Shown: in pieces, positions 25,310 through 36,910 of the stretch
Numbering within the stretch: the stretch's first letter is position 1
Layout: every line of letters begins with the position of its first letter
Assembly (NCBI GenBank): GCA_022885665.1
Contig: JAGQDJ010000184.1
Location: 1-64,000 of the forward strand
Source of the DNA: Triops longicaudatus
Lineage: Eukaryota > Arthropoda > Branchiopoda > Notostraca > Triopsidae
Length of the DNA stretch: 64,000 bases
Direction: 5' to 3'
Notes under the pieces: model-generated
Database searches by the model: none
The model's input: the letters and a program-made list of their open reading frames with translations, nothing else
Told to the model about the DNA's origin: nothing
Translations under genes and position numbers: made by a program

Positions 25310-25710
25310 TTTCCCGAGAAATTTCGAGTAAACTCAAAATAACACCAAAATCAAGGCAAATGGGGGCGTTTTTAGCCTAATCTGCGTGTAAGATACAATT
25401 TTCCTGTTTGTGGTGTTTGTATCTTGTCGATGTGGGAGAGAAGTATCAAAACGGTATGGTTGTGGTAACTATTGGCGTGCAAAAGCTTCTAACACTTGGG
25501 TAGTCGGTGGCAAAGCAAATATAACACGTTCTTTTTTGGGGGGTGATAATAGCCAGAGTGTCATCTCTGTAAACTTTGGGGGGAAGTGCCCTTTGGGTTA
25601 TGATATGGGCGAATTCCGCGCATGTTTCAAATGACTTACCCTCCCCAGGTTTCCTATTGGTCGGTGCGGCTCCCTGCACATATAAGACTTGTCAGCAAGT
25701 ATATAGGACA
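25310..25710 (-). promoter_or_regulatory. Putative TAL1-like 5' UTR exon and core promoter
   Basis: On the minus strand TATATACTTGC lies near 25705-25695. It is followed by a short GC-richer stretch with CCAAT and a strong donor (GAGG|GTAAGTC) near 25637, then an acceptor (CAGATTAG|GCT) near 25370, about 60 bp before the ATG. This fits a spliced 5' UTR. It is a model from sequence signals only. Confidence 0.35.
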
Positions 25711-28700
25711 GGACGCTTCCCTTAAACTTTTATGATGATATGCTGGTGAATGTGTCGAATATAGAATGCTGTTCTTCTTTGCATGGGCGCAGGCATAAGT
25801 GACAAATGGATGTAGCTAATTGAACACAATGAACCAGGTTTTAACCCTAGGCCAGACTGGATGTTGCTTAAGTGCCTGTTATCCTATATCCTTGTTACCA
25901 AAATTTGCTTCAGATTTGACACTCCAACTAATTGGATTCACACGTTGGGTGGCCTCAACGCGTTTCGACTGAGAAAGCTCGCTTATTAACACACTTAGTG
26001 CTTGTCAGCCCGAACTCAACACTATGAATAACAGTTTTGCAGTTAAGAAAATGTAAGGGAAAACGAGTTCAGTCATTTTATAGGAGACGTGGGACAACTT
26101 GAAAATTTTAAAAACCGTTTTAACTCCTATTATGTGAAAAGAAGTGTAATTCCGTTTGGAAAGGATTTTTTTCCTAAGTCACGTATAATCATTGCTATTG
26201 ATATTTTGCGCCTTGTAATTACGTAAGAAAACTAATCTTTCCAATTTATTCCAATGTCTCTCTAAAAAAGTAAACACTTGAAATGGCGTGAAAAATTTGG
26301 GGAGGTTTTCGCGAAAACGGCACAATATGTATTTGTTCGACAGTAAAGTCCTGATTAATTATACGTATAGCCTTTTGTGGAATTACTCTCCGAAGTAGTT
26401 TACCTACCACCTTCCGTTGAATTATTGTCGAATAGTTCTTTGCTTAATTTTCTGCAAGGTTTTCGCCAGCAGAATGCTAGAGCTGAAGCTTTTGGATTTT
26501 TGACGTCGACTGTATGAAGTTATGTAATTAATTAACGGATTTTTGCATTTGAAGTACTTCTTTTAAATATCTGGGGAGTCGTGTCGAGGAAAGCTTGCTT
26601 TTTTGTATCAGAAGTAGCAGAATTTCGTCGAAATATTAAAGATTCACCAAGTTCATTTTCAGAAATATCTTTGTAAAATTTCTTTGATATTATCAAGCGT
26701 AACTTTACTGTCAGAAAACTTTTTTAAAATATTGAACAATATCTTTCATATTCGTGTTAAGATATTCGCACATAAATCGCTAAACTTTCATCGATTGTAC
26801 GCTCCGTCGTCCTTTTCCCCCACCGAAACAGTTTTAAGTGAAGCTTCTATACAACAAATTTTTAATATCAGTAGGCCATTTGATACTAAAAAAAAATTTC
26901 CACAATAAAAAATATATATATTTTCTGGATAAAAGTTAAATTGCCTCAAGGCTACAATTATCATTAAAGGTGCCCAACCGTTTATTTCGATTTTAGCCGC
27001 CTGTTCGGGAAATCTTCGAGTGCCAAACTTAACAAAACTCAGCAATAACCTAAGAAAGTAAAAAAAAAAAAAGACAAGCTATACGTTCAAAATCAAAGAA
27101 TAGTTTCACTTTTTACCAACGAAAATTTGGAAGCAGCTTAATTTTTGTGGGCATGTAGTTCAAATACAGAATTTACAATCCATCGGTTATAGCTTATATC
27201 AAAGTTGCCTTTAGTTCAGTGTGTCTTTATGGCTTCTGTGTGTTTAAGTAAAAAGGTAATTTAATACCTACATTAGTAGAATGATTCTACTTAACAGCCG
27301 TCTTAGATTTCTACAACCAACTCTTACTAGGAATTTTCCCTACTTGGGCTAAAATTCCATAACAGGGGCAATTTCCCTTGTGTTTGTCAAGCCACAAGTC
27401 AAACACAAAACCTCAAGACTTAGAATAGACAACTTCTAAAAGATTTAAAAGTTTCAACTTTGGGCTCAAAAGTCACCGAATGGTTTGAAAGGCTTAGCAA
27501 ATAGGTGGATCGAGTTTCGACCATTATTTCAGAAACAGGTTCTTCCGAGGGACGGCGTCAACATTTTACCCTTCTACCCTGTCTCTTTAACCCGCATTTA
27601 TACCCCTCATAGCATTCATAGTCATGCTAATCTCCACACTTTATTTCTAAAAAGACGTTTTTTATGGGTTCAAGTACCGTATCATGGCGTATAAATGGCC
27701 TATTAATAATCTGCCTTTCAACCAAGAAGTGCGTTTGGGGGGAACAAATCGTGAGAACCTTAATCCACAACCCCCCACCCTATCCCCACAAGCCCCCCGC
27801 TCTGAGAGTCAAACGTCCACGTGACCCCATTTCAGAGTGTCGATTGCTGATAGAATCTGACTTTTTGGGGTGAGTGTTCGGCTCCCTAATCCCGTGTGAA
27901 CTTCCAAGCCACAGATTTATTATGTCAAACTGAGATTTTTTTATCAACAGGTTTAAGTTGAATACAATGAGGAACGCACGCTATTTTAATGCTTTCATCT
28001 TTATTTATTTTTTTCCTTATCGTATTTTATTTAATATATTCCTTTTTTATTCTATCTTGTTATTTATTCTATTTACATATTTCTTTTAAGGCCACGGGAC
28101 ATTAGTAAATATTATTATTTTTTATTATTTTTAAATTTGATTTTTATTAGGTCACTGTGTGGTATTTATTCTGTCTATAATTACGTTCCCACCATTTCCG
28201 ATGACATAAGCTGTTCCAATGGCGGAAAAGCACGTCATCTACAATTAAAAACGGCGACGTGCAGTTTTGCAAAATGTTGGAATTTTGTGTTTCATTGTTC
28301 TATTTTAACGCAGTAGAGATTACTTGGGGCGTTTCCTCAAGTCATCCGTACAAAATTTTTACCTTCAAAAACGAACAAAAATTTAAATTTAAGCCAATTT
28401 TATGTATAAAAAGAATTTCGCTCCTGAGGTAGTTCCTAAACGACCGCTCACTGTTAGGGAGTTACTGTTTCTTGCTACGTGAGAGATGCTTTATCACAGT
28501 GAAAAGAAGTTCAAGAATGGTTTTTAACCTCTTTTTAGTGCTTCTAGTTACGTTACTTAAATTTCAGTGTTGTTTGCGTTCCAAGAATTTCTATTTCCTG
28601 CCACGTGGAAAGGGTGCTCTACTAACAATGAAAAGACGTTCAAAAGATGGGTTTACGCTGTCTTTTATGCTTTAAACCTAATTCAGCTCAGGGTGTTTGG

Positions 28701-28909
28701 GAAGACGCTTTGCAACTCTGGAATTGAAACGACTCAGGGAGCAAATCACCTTTGAGGGCCTTATCGGGCCCTTTGCACGCGGTCTCCCAACTCTCGTTGG
28801 GAGCGAGCGCTTATCAAGCAACGCCAGACGGGTGTCACGTGACTCTTGTATTTGTACTTTCCTTGTAACTTTTGATTATGTGTAGACCGTACAGTAGAAA
28901 ACCCTGTCG
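25711..28909. other. Intergenic region
   Basis: AT-rich, with a T-rich low-complexity tract at about 27990-28150 and a pair of diverged direct repeats near 28467-28655. No exon with convincing splice sites or homology was found, although downstream exons of the gene ending at 28910 could hide here. Confidence 0.45.
28467..28655 (+). repeat. Diverged tandem direct repeat (about 120-bp period)
   Basis: The block TTTCTTGCTACGTGAGAGAT with GTGAAAAGAAGTTCAAGAAT recurs about 120 bp later as TTTCCTGCCACGTGGAAAGG with ATGAAAAGACGTTCAAAAGA. Two copies are visible. They lie in open plus frames that look accidental. Confidence 0.5.
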
Positions 28910-30059
28910 TTACCGATGGGCAAATAGCAAAATGATGATAGGGACCGTGACACAAAACAAGAGGTAGATGGCAGCACGGGGTTGGCAGTGCGTAGTGATA
29001 ACATAAGTTTGGTCATCGTAAGGATTGTTTAACGGCACCTCGACAACAATGCGTTCGTCGGAGGCGAAATGGAATTCAAAATCACACACGCTAGTATTAT
29101 GGCACGTCGACACGGTTTCCTTGATGTCGTACACAGTTTTGACTAAATCGAATATCACCGCCATTGCGTTGTCAGATTTTTCGTTGTCGCTGGAAAAAAT
29201 GAAATAATAGTAACCTTCTTCCTCGACCGTATAACGCAGCGTGGTACGAGCAGCGTTAGAACTGTTGAGCAAACTTTCGCCACAGTCGTGGTGAGGAACG
29301 ATAGGCAACGACAACAGCACACCTTTACACTGGAGCATCGCTTCCTCGCTGCTACTAAAGGAAGATTCTTCCTCGGATTTCGACTTATCCATTTCTTCCG
29401 GTTTGCGATGGTCAATCACTCCTCGGTCAACGGCTAATTCGTCTCCGTGTAAATGTGCCCAACCATCGTCTTCTTCCCCTCCATGGTTTTCATCTTCCGC
29501 ATCGTCCGTGAGCAGCTTACTAAAATTTTGCGAATTCGACTCCAACACCGCAGCATTTTTCAACTTGGGCACCAGAATACTGGGTTTTATTGTTACTGCT
29601 CTCTGTTCCGTGTTCTCAGCTTTTGTTGTAGTTGCGCCCAAATAATCTTCAATATCTTCCAACAAACCGCTCACTTCTTTTTCGAAAAGCTTTCGAATAA
29701 TATTCTCCAGCTTATGAGTCGCTGACGAGTACACTGATTCTGTCTGATTTGACGTTTTATTGTACTGAATACTAGGCACTGTTGTAGTGGTAGGAGTGGT
29801 GGTAACAGTTGTTCGAGGCTTTGCAGTTGTTTTGAATCCAGGGTTTGTTCCTTTCATGGTTGTCTCCACTTTCCTGCGCTTTAAGCCGGGTCCAAACATG
29901 GGTGGTGGTGTGTTACGGATGCCGAGCTTACGTCTCACTTTTTCTAACTCGGTTTCTTCTTCAGAAGAATCCTCATCTTCCGAAGATTCATCACCCACGT
30001 AAGCACAATAATGTAAGCTGCTTCGGCCTTGTAACAGCATCAGGTTTGCGCCCAATTTG
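28910..30059 (-). CDS. Unrecognised membrane protein, 3' exon (partial)
   Basis: A clear acceptor (TTTCTTTACAG|C) at 30060 opens a frame of about 382 codons beginning in phase 2, so one or more upstream exons are missing. In order: an acidic Ser/Glu block (ESSEDEDSSEEETELEK), a basic patch (GLKRRKVE), a Thr/Pro-rich mucin-like stretch with several N-glycosylation sites, an acidic segment, and a Cys-containing lumenal domain (CKGVLLSLP, CGESLLNSS, EEEGYYYFIF, FEFHFASDERIVVEVP). One hydrophobic helix (AIYLLFCVTVPIIILLFAH) precedes the stop. Topology suggests an extracellular/lumenal domain with a C-terminal anchor. The TAA overlaps a possible donor (CATCG|GTAACG at 28914), so more exons, perhaps more membrane helices, could follow. 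I do not recognise the family; a GOLD-like ectodomain is only a guess. Confidence 0.65.
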
Positions 30060-30119
30060 CTGTAAAGAAAAAAAAAAAAGTTATGATAAAAGAATCCAGG
30101 GTGATTTAGGCAATGAAAA

Positions 30120-30660
30120 CGAGTGTATGAGGCCGCGACGGTTTCATTCGCCGGAGCTAGCCCATCTCCACCGGCCACCTTTCACTGTTAGAGACCGCCG
30201 CAGTCCCACACCCCGGAGCAAGTATGGCTCTCCCAGGCACGTTGCCATGCAAAATTCTCTTCATGACCTTTATGTTCAGTGCTCCTAAATAGCGGGTAAC
30301 CTACGCAAACTGGGTAATATCCAAAGAAAATCGAAATGAATTATCTCAAATTTAACTATTTTACGACCATCCCGAGAATTTAGAGGTACTTCTTTGCGTA
30401 TCCAGCTTCTAGAAATTTTCTGATCGCCCATTTTAGCTAACAGTCTAAGACTAATGAGAAGCAATGCTATATGATTTCCGAGGCCGCGGCCGTCACAGCA
30501 CCCGGGAGGAAGCACGGTTCGCCCGCTTACGTTGCAAGGGGAAGCAGACCTTGCTAACCTTCACGGTTACTGCTTTAGCCTCTGCTGTGCGCGGGTCTGA
30601 AATCAAGCCTGAGGAAGACTGGTTCGTCCGGGGACGTTTCGGACCAAAAGTCCGTGATAA
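30120..30660. repeat. Degenerate GC-rich repeat cluster (CCGGAGC...CCCGGCCAC family)
   Basis: Motifs such as CGCCGGAGCTAGCCC...CACCGGCCACC, CCCGGAGCAAGTATGGCTCT followed by CCCAGGCACGTTGCC, and AGCACGGTTCGCCCGCTTAC match the family seen at 36226-36910 and 53938-54310. The copies are diverged and interspersed with AT-rich sequence. Confidence 0.45.
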
Positions 30661-31028
30661 AGCTTCCTACACTCGTTTTCATTTTTTTTATTGTCCTTGG
30701 TTCAGAAGCACGACCTTGTTTACAAAAATATCATTGCCGTCCGGTTTTACCTTGCGCAAGTGGTGAGTCCTATCTCGGATCCTTTTAAGAGATAAAATCC
30801 CCAATACATTTTCAAATCATTAGACAGTGTAAACGCACGTGTCATCGAGACTCTTTTCGATTGCCATCTCAAGTGTGGCTCTTTGTGGAGCAAATACGCG
30901 TTGAAAGTCAAGTTCGTTGATAACCTCTCGGCCTGTGGGTAACAAGATAAGTTTTTCTTATGACATGTCGCTATGTTTTATTTTTGATTGTCCTTTTTTT
31001 CGAGTTTTTTATTACTTGGCACCAAGCA

Positions 31029-31203
31029 GTGGATACATGGCTGTCGATGAGCCGCATATCAGAAGCCGCGAGAGTCCAAACGTTATCAGAGTAGAGGACG
31101 AACCTGGCGTACAAGGGCACGGTGATGCAAACTACGGGCAACAACAACCCCAGAATGCAGCACCGGAAAACGCGCCATTTGTAGGGAAAACAATCTCGAC
31201 CTA
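31029..31203 (+). other. Candidate orphan coding exon
   Basis: After a plausible acceptor (CACCAAGCAG|TGG) the frame MAVDEPHIRSRESPNVIRVE continues through a hydrophilic Gln/Asn/Pro-rich stretch to a TAA that immediately precedes GGTATG. Base composition is clearly richer in G and C than the surroundings and looks coding. No family is recognised and I could not join it to other exons. Confidence 0.3.
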
Positions 31204-31640
31204 AGGTATGATATACTTATATTAATTCAAGTATTTCATTTTCAATTTTCTTTTGCGAATGTGTTAATTAAAAACGTAGGTTGCATTTGCACGAAAACTC
31301 TTAACCAATGATTAATGGCCCCGTATTCACATACACGGCATTAGCCATAGTTCAGGTGGCAGAACAGTCGGGAAACGTAACCATTTATTGTAAATACCAG
31401 CATTCAAGAACGTGTCACTCTTCCGTAACGACATATTTACCACCCCCTACCAATTTCTGTTCGCTTCCAGAAGAACAGAACGGGAGCTAAAGTTGGCAGA
31501 GGAGCAGAAACAGCCCCGTGCCGATATAGTGGTAATAACAGCAAAAGGTTGGAACGGTTCTAGCCCACGTTCGCACGATGCTTTAACCATGGTTAAGGTT
31601 ACATAACAGTAGGAAATGAAACCCTTGCAAAAATTCTCAC

Positions 31641-31791
31641 TCGAGTAAACGACAGGTACAGGATCATAGTGATGTAAGGACGTAAAGCTGCTCCTGAACT
31701 CCATTCCCAGACGACTAAGCCATATCGGCTGGTGTTTGGGTTCACTGGGCCTACTGGGGTCAGAAAACACTTCGAAGCTTTCACTGGCCAT
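31641..31791 (-). other. Candidate orphan coding exon
   Basis: On the minus strand ATG opens MASESFEVFSDPSRPSEPKH and continues through HQPIWLSRLGMEFRSSFTSL to a good donor (TCGA|GTGAGA) at 31641. Coding-like composition. The opposite strand is also partly open, so strand is uncertain. Confidence 0.3.
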
Positions 31792-32291
31792 TTACTGCTC
31801 CTCCACCTCGCATGGCAACTCCCTGTCTGCTGGGATTTGGTATAGTCGGACGCTGTCTTGTATGAAAGTCCTTAGCCGTCAATCTCGGACTATCAGACTG
31901 TTTACATCTACATGAAAATAGATAAGAAACACTTCATAGGTGAGAGAGAACTTAGCCCAGTTCAACGCAATACGTGACACCACTCGAAAAAAGAAAACGA
32001 ATTAAAAGAGTAACAAAAACCTATCTATTATTCAAACGGACACCACACGATACAAAATCTGGGGAAAAAAATACAATGGATTATACAAAATTAATGAGTA
32101 ATAGTAGTCAACTGCAGCTCACTGGTAAATTCCTTTGCGTTTCGATATATGATCCACACTTTTGCCTGGAAAGCCCACAACAATGCGCAACGATAAACTG
32201 GCAAGCCAAACAACGTCCTTTCTCTTTGGAAGGGCCAAACACAGAATTTTGAACTTCCTCACAGTCGTTGTTAGTCTCACGCAGAAGAAGG

Positions 32292-32461
32292 TTAGTTTGA
32301 AACTGCGATGGCCAAGGGCCGGAACAGCGACCAGAGGTAGCGACCTAATTTAGCGACAAGCAGCACGGCAGCCACGACCACGACGGTAACAACAACCCCG
32401 TAAATTCGGTTCGGTAACACTTGTTGGTTGGACAAGATCCCAATGCCGGCCGTAACGGTTA
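32292..32461 (-). other. Candidate 3' exon encoding a transmembrane helix
   Basis: An acceptor (CTTCTTCCTTAG) at 32462 opens a frame of 55 codons containing IYGVVVTVVVVAAVLLVAKL followed by GRYLWSLFRPLAIAVSN and a stop: one strong membrane helix and a short basic tail. G/C content is well above the flanks. The upstream exons would lie above 32.5 kb and were not found. Confidence 0.35.
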
Positions 32462-32499
32462 CTAAGGAAGAAGAGCAAACCATAAAAGTACATTCGAAA

Positions 32500-33894
32500 C
32501 AAATTAGTGCGTCTAGGGTTTAGACAAGTTGCTCTGCAGCACTAAAGGAAAAAAATCGAAAAAAGGGTTCAAGGTCTTTCTTTTACATGCGTAGTAGCAA
32601 CTGGAGACACGAGACCAGAAAAGAGTGTACATGTGTTTTCCACATGCTTCAATGCGTTTTCAAACATGGGGCTGGTCGGTTGCTAAGGCCATTTTGGCCA
32701 GTCAGGCGAGCCAGGTTCTATTTTCGTATTGAGTTACTAGATAAGTAAGTGTGAAACAACAGCCATACGACAAGAAAAAGGCGCCAGAGGATCTTATAGT
32801 ATCTTTTATACAAACACGCGAGTTGTTTCGGGAGAGATTTATGCTTAGCCTCGTTTTTAACCCACGTTCACATGCGAGAGAAGCTTATGAGGGTACTGGT
32901 TGTTTACCTAATTTGGGTACAAGGAATTCTGTAACGTAATGAAGCTTTTCCTCACTGAGCATGGCTTTTGATCCCTGAGGTCAATTTGGCCATTGATATA
33001 ATTGGTTACAGTAAAAAAAAAAATTGTTTACGTTTCTAGCCTACGCTTCGCAGTGTTGTGCGCCTTAATACCATTCTTACCAGGAAATGTATACTATGAC
33101 TAATGCATTGAGTGACGCGTAAAGCAAGACGAAGTCAGTTCTAAGCATTAGTAATTGTGTTCACTTGACTCGCGAAAAAAGGCCTTGGATGAAATACACG
33201 GGAATTCTGCAAATAACATTACATTGTAACAGAAAGCACGTATTAATTGCAGAGGTCCGAAGAAACTGTAGTATATAACATTTAAAGAGAATTATCGATT
33301 ATGGTAGACCGAGTTGTAAAGTCCGAACTTACTAAATGTACAGAAGTCGAAGTACGAACTTCGATATATTAAACAGTTTTCCTGGCCCGAGAGTTCGTTA
33401 TAACAAGATTTAACTGTTTAAGTCTATTTACGTCTCAAATGTACTATATGTTATATTCTATATCGTAATTACTCATCTTAACAAGTGTAGGTTACAGTAA
33501 CGAACCGCGTAAAGTGAAGCCCTAATGCAGCAGTCAATAGTAAATTAGTTACGTAATGCGCACAAAACGAGCCCCGTCTAGTGAAGCACCGTAAACGTGA
33601 CCTTTTGCTACTAAATCTTGTATGTTCTTTCACATCTTGCTTATCTAGCAGTTGTTACTGTCTGAATCGCATCTAATCTTTACAATATTATGTTTTATTA
33701 TCTAAGTAATAACAAAGATATTTTTACTCCGCAAGAAATTTTACAGTTCCGTTCTTTGCACCCTTCTTTTATCACAGGCAGCTTTTTTATCATCACTCCT
33801 TTTTGTTAAATTATTTTATGGTTTCAGTGAAATATAAGTTTTGAGCTTTTGAGATGTAGTGCTTCAAAATACGGATAAAGCGGTGTTCACATTA
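32500..33894. other. Intergenic region with a Tigger-like fragment near 33340-33410
   Basis: AT-rich; GAGAGTTCGTTATAACAAGA resembles the termini of the pogo-type MITEs elsewhere in the window. No gene recognised. Confidence 0.4.
33694..33699 (-). terminator. Candidate polyadenylation signal of the TspO-like gene
   Basis: TTTATT on the plus strand gives AATAAA on the minus strand about 200 bp after the stop codon at 33895. Confidence 0.4.
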
Positions 33895-35724
33895 TTAGAA
33901 GTTATTAGTTTTCGATTTCGGCTTACCAGCGTAAGGCGGCCACAGACTTAGCATGTGTTGAGGGTAAACAAAGATCTCTATGATGGCAAAAGTAATAACG
34001 AGAATCAGGACGGTTAGAATGCAGCCAAAACTCGTGTCGTCAGCGTCGTACATTCCGACGTATTGCAACGCAACATTGAGATTAATGGCAGAGGCCAGGG
34101 ACGTCCACGTTGCATATGTCGAAAGACCTTTCTTCAATCCGATTGCCAAAAACCGTTTGTCCCATACTGCGTTCTTTTGCAGCCAAGCTTCGTGCTCAAC
34201 AAATCTGTCAAAACGAAAGAAGTACAAATTACTCTAATTTCAACAAACAAGAAACGCTTCCTGTTTTCATCGTTGAATTAATCTAAGTGCACTCATTTTT
34301 TGTTGTTTACTGGTGATTTGACAATTTACCTATAACTTATTTCTTACTCTATTAAGCTATTCGGACTAATTGTGACCAGTGTTAAACGAGATTTATAATT
34401 TGAAAAAAAAAATCCAATTTCAAGAAAAATTCGTGTAAAATCTGGGACAACTTTGCATTAGAAAGATATAACAGGAATCCAGAATTTATTGGACGCGTAG
34501 TTCTCCTTAAATTGATCGAGTATCGAAATACGTCATATTAAGTCCCTAGTATTCTATGACTTCGTCTTCTCGCCATTTCAGTATGTTCGTCTCTCATCCA
34601 GAAATGGCGTGAAAACATGACATCTTCTTTTAGTCATCCTGAAACGGCAGAAAAGACACCACTGAGATTTCGTCATTATTGAAAATTACAGTAAATTATA
34701 ACCAATCAATTTATTGAAAAATAGAACCAATTACTGATTTTTGACAATTAGTTTTGAAATAATATATTTTACCCCGAACATGCGAAAGCCAACGTACTCC
34801 AACCCGTAAATGCGATCAAGATGAGAATCACAGCTGAGCCAACGAGATTCTGGTGATCCCATACGAATAGCCACGCGATATTCAGGCTCAGATTTATGAG
34901 AAATACAACGAAAAACGGGTAACCCAGTACTCTGGGATGTACATAAATCGGCCCGGAATCCGTTTTACGAAAAATGGTCGTTACAACTGAAAAACACAAG
35001 AACATGAGAAACTGTAACAATATTCCACTTTATTATAGTAGAGTACTGTAAATGATGCCAACAGCCAACCAAAAGTAGATTGCTCCCCATATGGAAAAGG
35101 TGCCTCCTGATGGCGTCAGGTACACGGGGTATTCTTTGGAAATTTCCCCGGTTCGATTGTGAAACAATCCTAGTAAGGAAAACAAACAATAAAATGTAAA
35201 ACCAAACTCAATAATATTGTAACATTTGAACATACAAAAGCAAAAAATGCTAACTTGTAAATATATGAAAATAAAAATAATTTTGATGGAAAATATAACA
35301 TACCAGTAAGATAAACTATATGCGAAAGCGTGCGTTTTTTTTTTCACAAATATACGTATAAATGTAGATTAAACTGAGCATTAGAAACAAAAAATACAGT
35401 AAAAAGATAGAAACGTGTAGTAAACTGCTTGAAGGTAGATATTTTGATTGCGTCTAATAAAAAAACAGTTTCTGCACGTGAGATTTCGTTGGTACGAGGA
35501 AAGCCATTTTGGGGAGTGTAGTTGTAAAATGAGTGTCTGTGTGTGGAGTCAAAACCGGTCTGCCTGAATGAACTTGCGACCTTACTTGCATTGCCGGTTC
35601 CTGCTGCGGCGTTGATGGCGATCGTGACAATGAATAAAGCCGCCGTTAAGCTAATGAGGGCAGCCAGGGGAGGGTCGGATGACGTATGTGATGCTCGAGC
35701 TGCCACTTTCCGTAACACACTCAT
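33895..35724 (-). CDS. Multi-pass membrane protein, TspO/MBR-like
   Basis: Four exons: 35724-35586, 35169-35047, 34986-34773, 34204-33895; phases agree at each junction and the model is 261 aa. The N-terminal segment carries a hydrophobic helix (LAALISLTAALFIVTIAINA). Exon 2 has YPVYLTPSGGTFSIWGAIYF, reminiscent of the FSIWGPIY signature of TspO/MBR-related proteins. Exon 3 has two helices (YPFFVVFLINLSLNIAWLFV; LVGSAVILILIAFTGWSTLA) and exon 4 two more (TWTSLASAINLNVALQYVG; FGCILTVLILVITFAIIEIF). About six helices are predicted. Canonical TspO has five helices and about 160-190 residues, so this is a longer relative. Ligand (porphyrin/steroid-type in TspO) and location cannot be inferred. 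The structure is well supported; the family name is moderate. Confidence 0.75.
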
Positions 35725-36225
35725 GTTTACGACTGTCGAAAAAAAAGAAAATAGCGGAAACTTATAAACGGGATGTATGCTTCTTGGTTTCGAGGATGGA
35801 TATGTGTGTCAAGTAATATCTTCATATGAACGTTTTTTCGAATTACGTCACCAGCAGTCCTTTCATTGTCATCAGTGCATGAAGACGTCAAGATGAAATC
35901 AGCGCTTTTTTGGCTGTGTGTAACAAACAAACAACCATGACCTTTATATTAAAGCTTATTGAGGCTATTAAACTAATTTCAAGAAAATAAAACGCGGTTC
36001 ATGTCCTTTGAACTTTAAAATAAACATGACTTGCAAACAAATTGGCAAGGAAAGAGCCGAATTCTAAATACCCGAAACTTGAGTGCATGGTTCCTATTAT
36101 AGTAGATAATGTCGAAAACGTGTGAGTAGAGCCTAGTTACGCCGCACACGCAAGTGCCGTGTAGTTAGAATACCGAGTTCTCTTTGAAACAGACTTGCGT
36201 AACTTCCTTCTGGTATGGAGTTTCT

Positions 36226-36910
36226 AAGCAAACCGAGGCGAGGGCAGTTGCTCCGGCCACTTAATGAAGCGAAACCGTAGGCTACTCAAGACCACGCAGA
36301 GCTCGTTTCGCTACCGTTGCTTTACTGCGGTGGCAAATCGAATATTCTCGTAGATCTACACAGGCCGAGGCGAGGACAGTTACCCCGGGCACTCAACAAC
36401 GCCAGAGGCGTAGTTAAGGACACGAAACGCGTCTTATTAGCATGTTTCCAAACGTTGCAAAATCGAATATTTTTCCGGTCAGTGACTAGGATTTGCAGAA
36501 TTTATTAAAAATTTATTACATTCCAATGACCGTTACTTATTTGCATTGGCTGACATCCAACATGGTGAAAAAGCCCTACTTTAGAGCGATACAAGTACAG
36601 AAGAACTCTAGTCAGAACAGGCCGAGGCGAGAACCCTGGTCACTTTTTCGAACAAAACTTTTTCTAATTGGAATATATTTCTACTTTGCTTCTGTTTTGT
36701 TTGGCGTGGCGTACTGTAAATTAGTTAATCTTGACTAATAGGAACACTCCTAGAAAGTAAGAGTTAAGGTTTATAACATGTGATACAGAAGAACGTTTAT
36801 ATCCTAGACTAGACTAGATGCAAGCAAGGGAAAAACGGGTGTGGGAGTTCCTATCTAGTCCACACAGGCCGAGGTAAAAGCAGTTCCCCTTGGGCACTGA
36901 ACCTACCAAG
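36226..36910 (+). repeat. Four degenerate copies of a GGCCGAGGCGAGGGCAGTT repeat
   Basis: Copies at about 36229-36262, 36361-36392, 36619-36645 and 36864-36900 share the pattern (A)CAGGCCGAGGCGAGGRCAGTT followed by CCCCGGGCAC, spaced at about 130 and 250 bp. They are related to the arrays near 30.1-30.6 kb and in the GSEFLamide-gene intron. No coding frame; origin unknown, possibly an old SINE or satellite. Confidence 0.6.

Noticed and set aside
28472..28755. Two overlapping plus frames near 28.5-28.7 kb
   Set aside because: They are produced by a diverged direct repeat and share no protein-level signature.
30464..30766. 100-codon plus frame containing KPEEDWFVRGRFGPKV
   Set aside because: Looked like a possible retroelement remnant, but no reverse-transcriptase motif or frame continuity; counted with the GC-rich repeat cluster.
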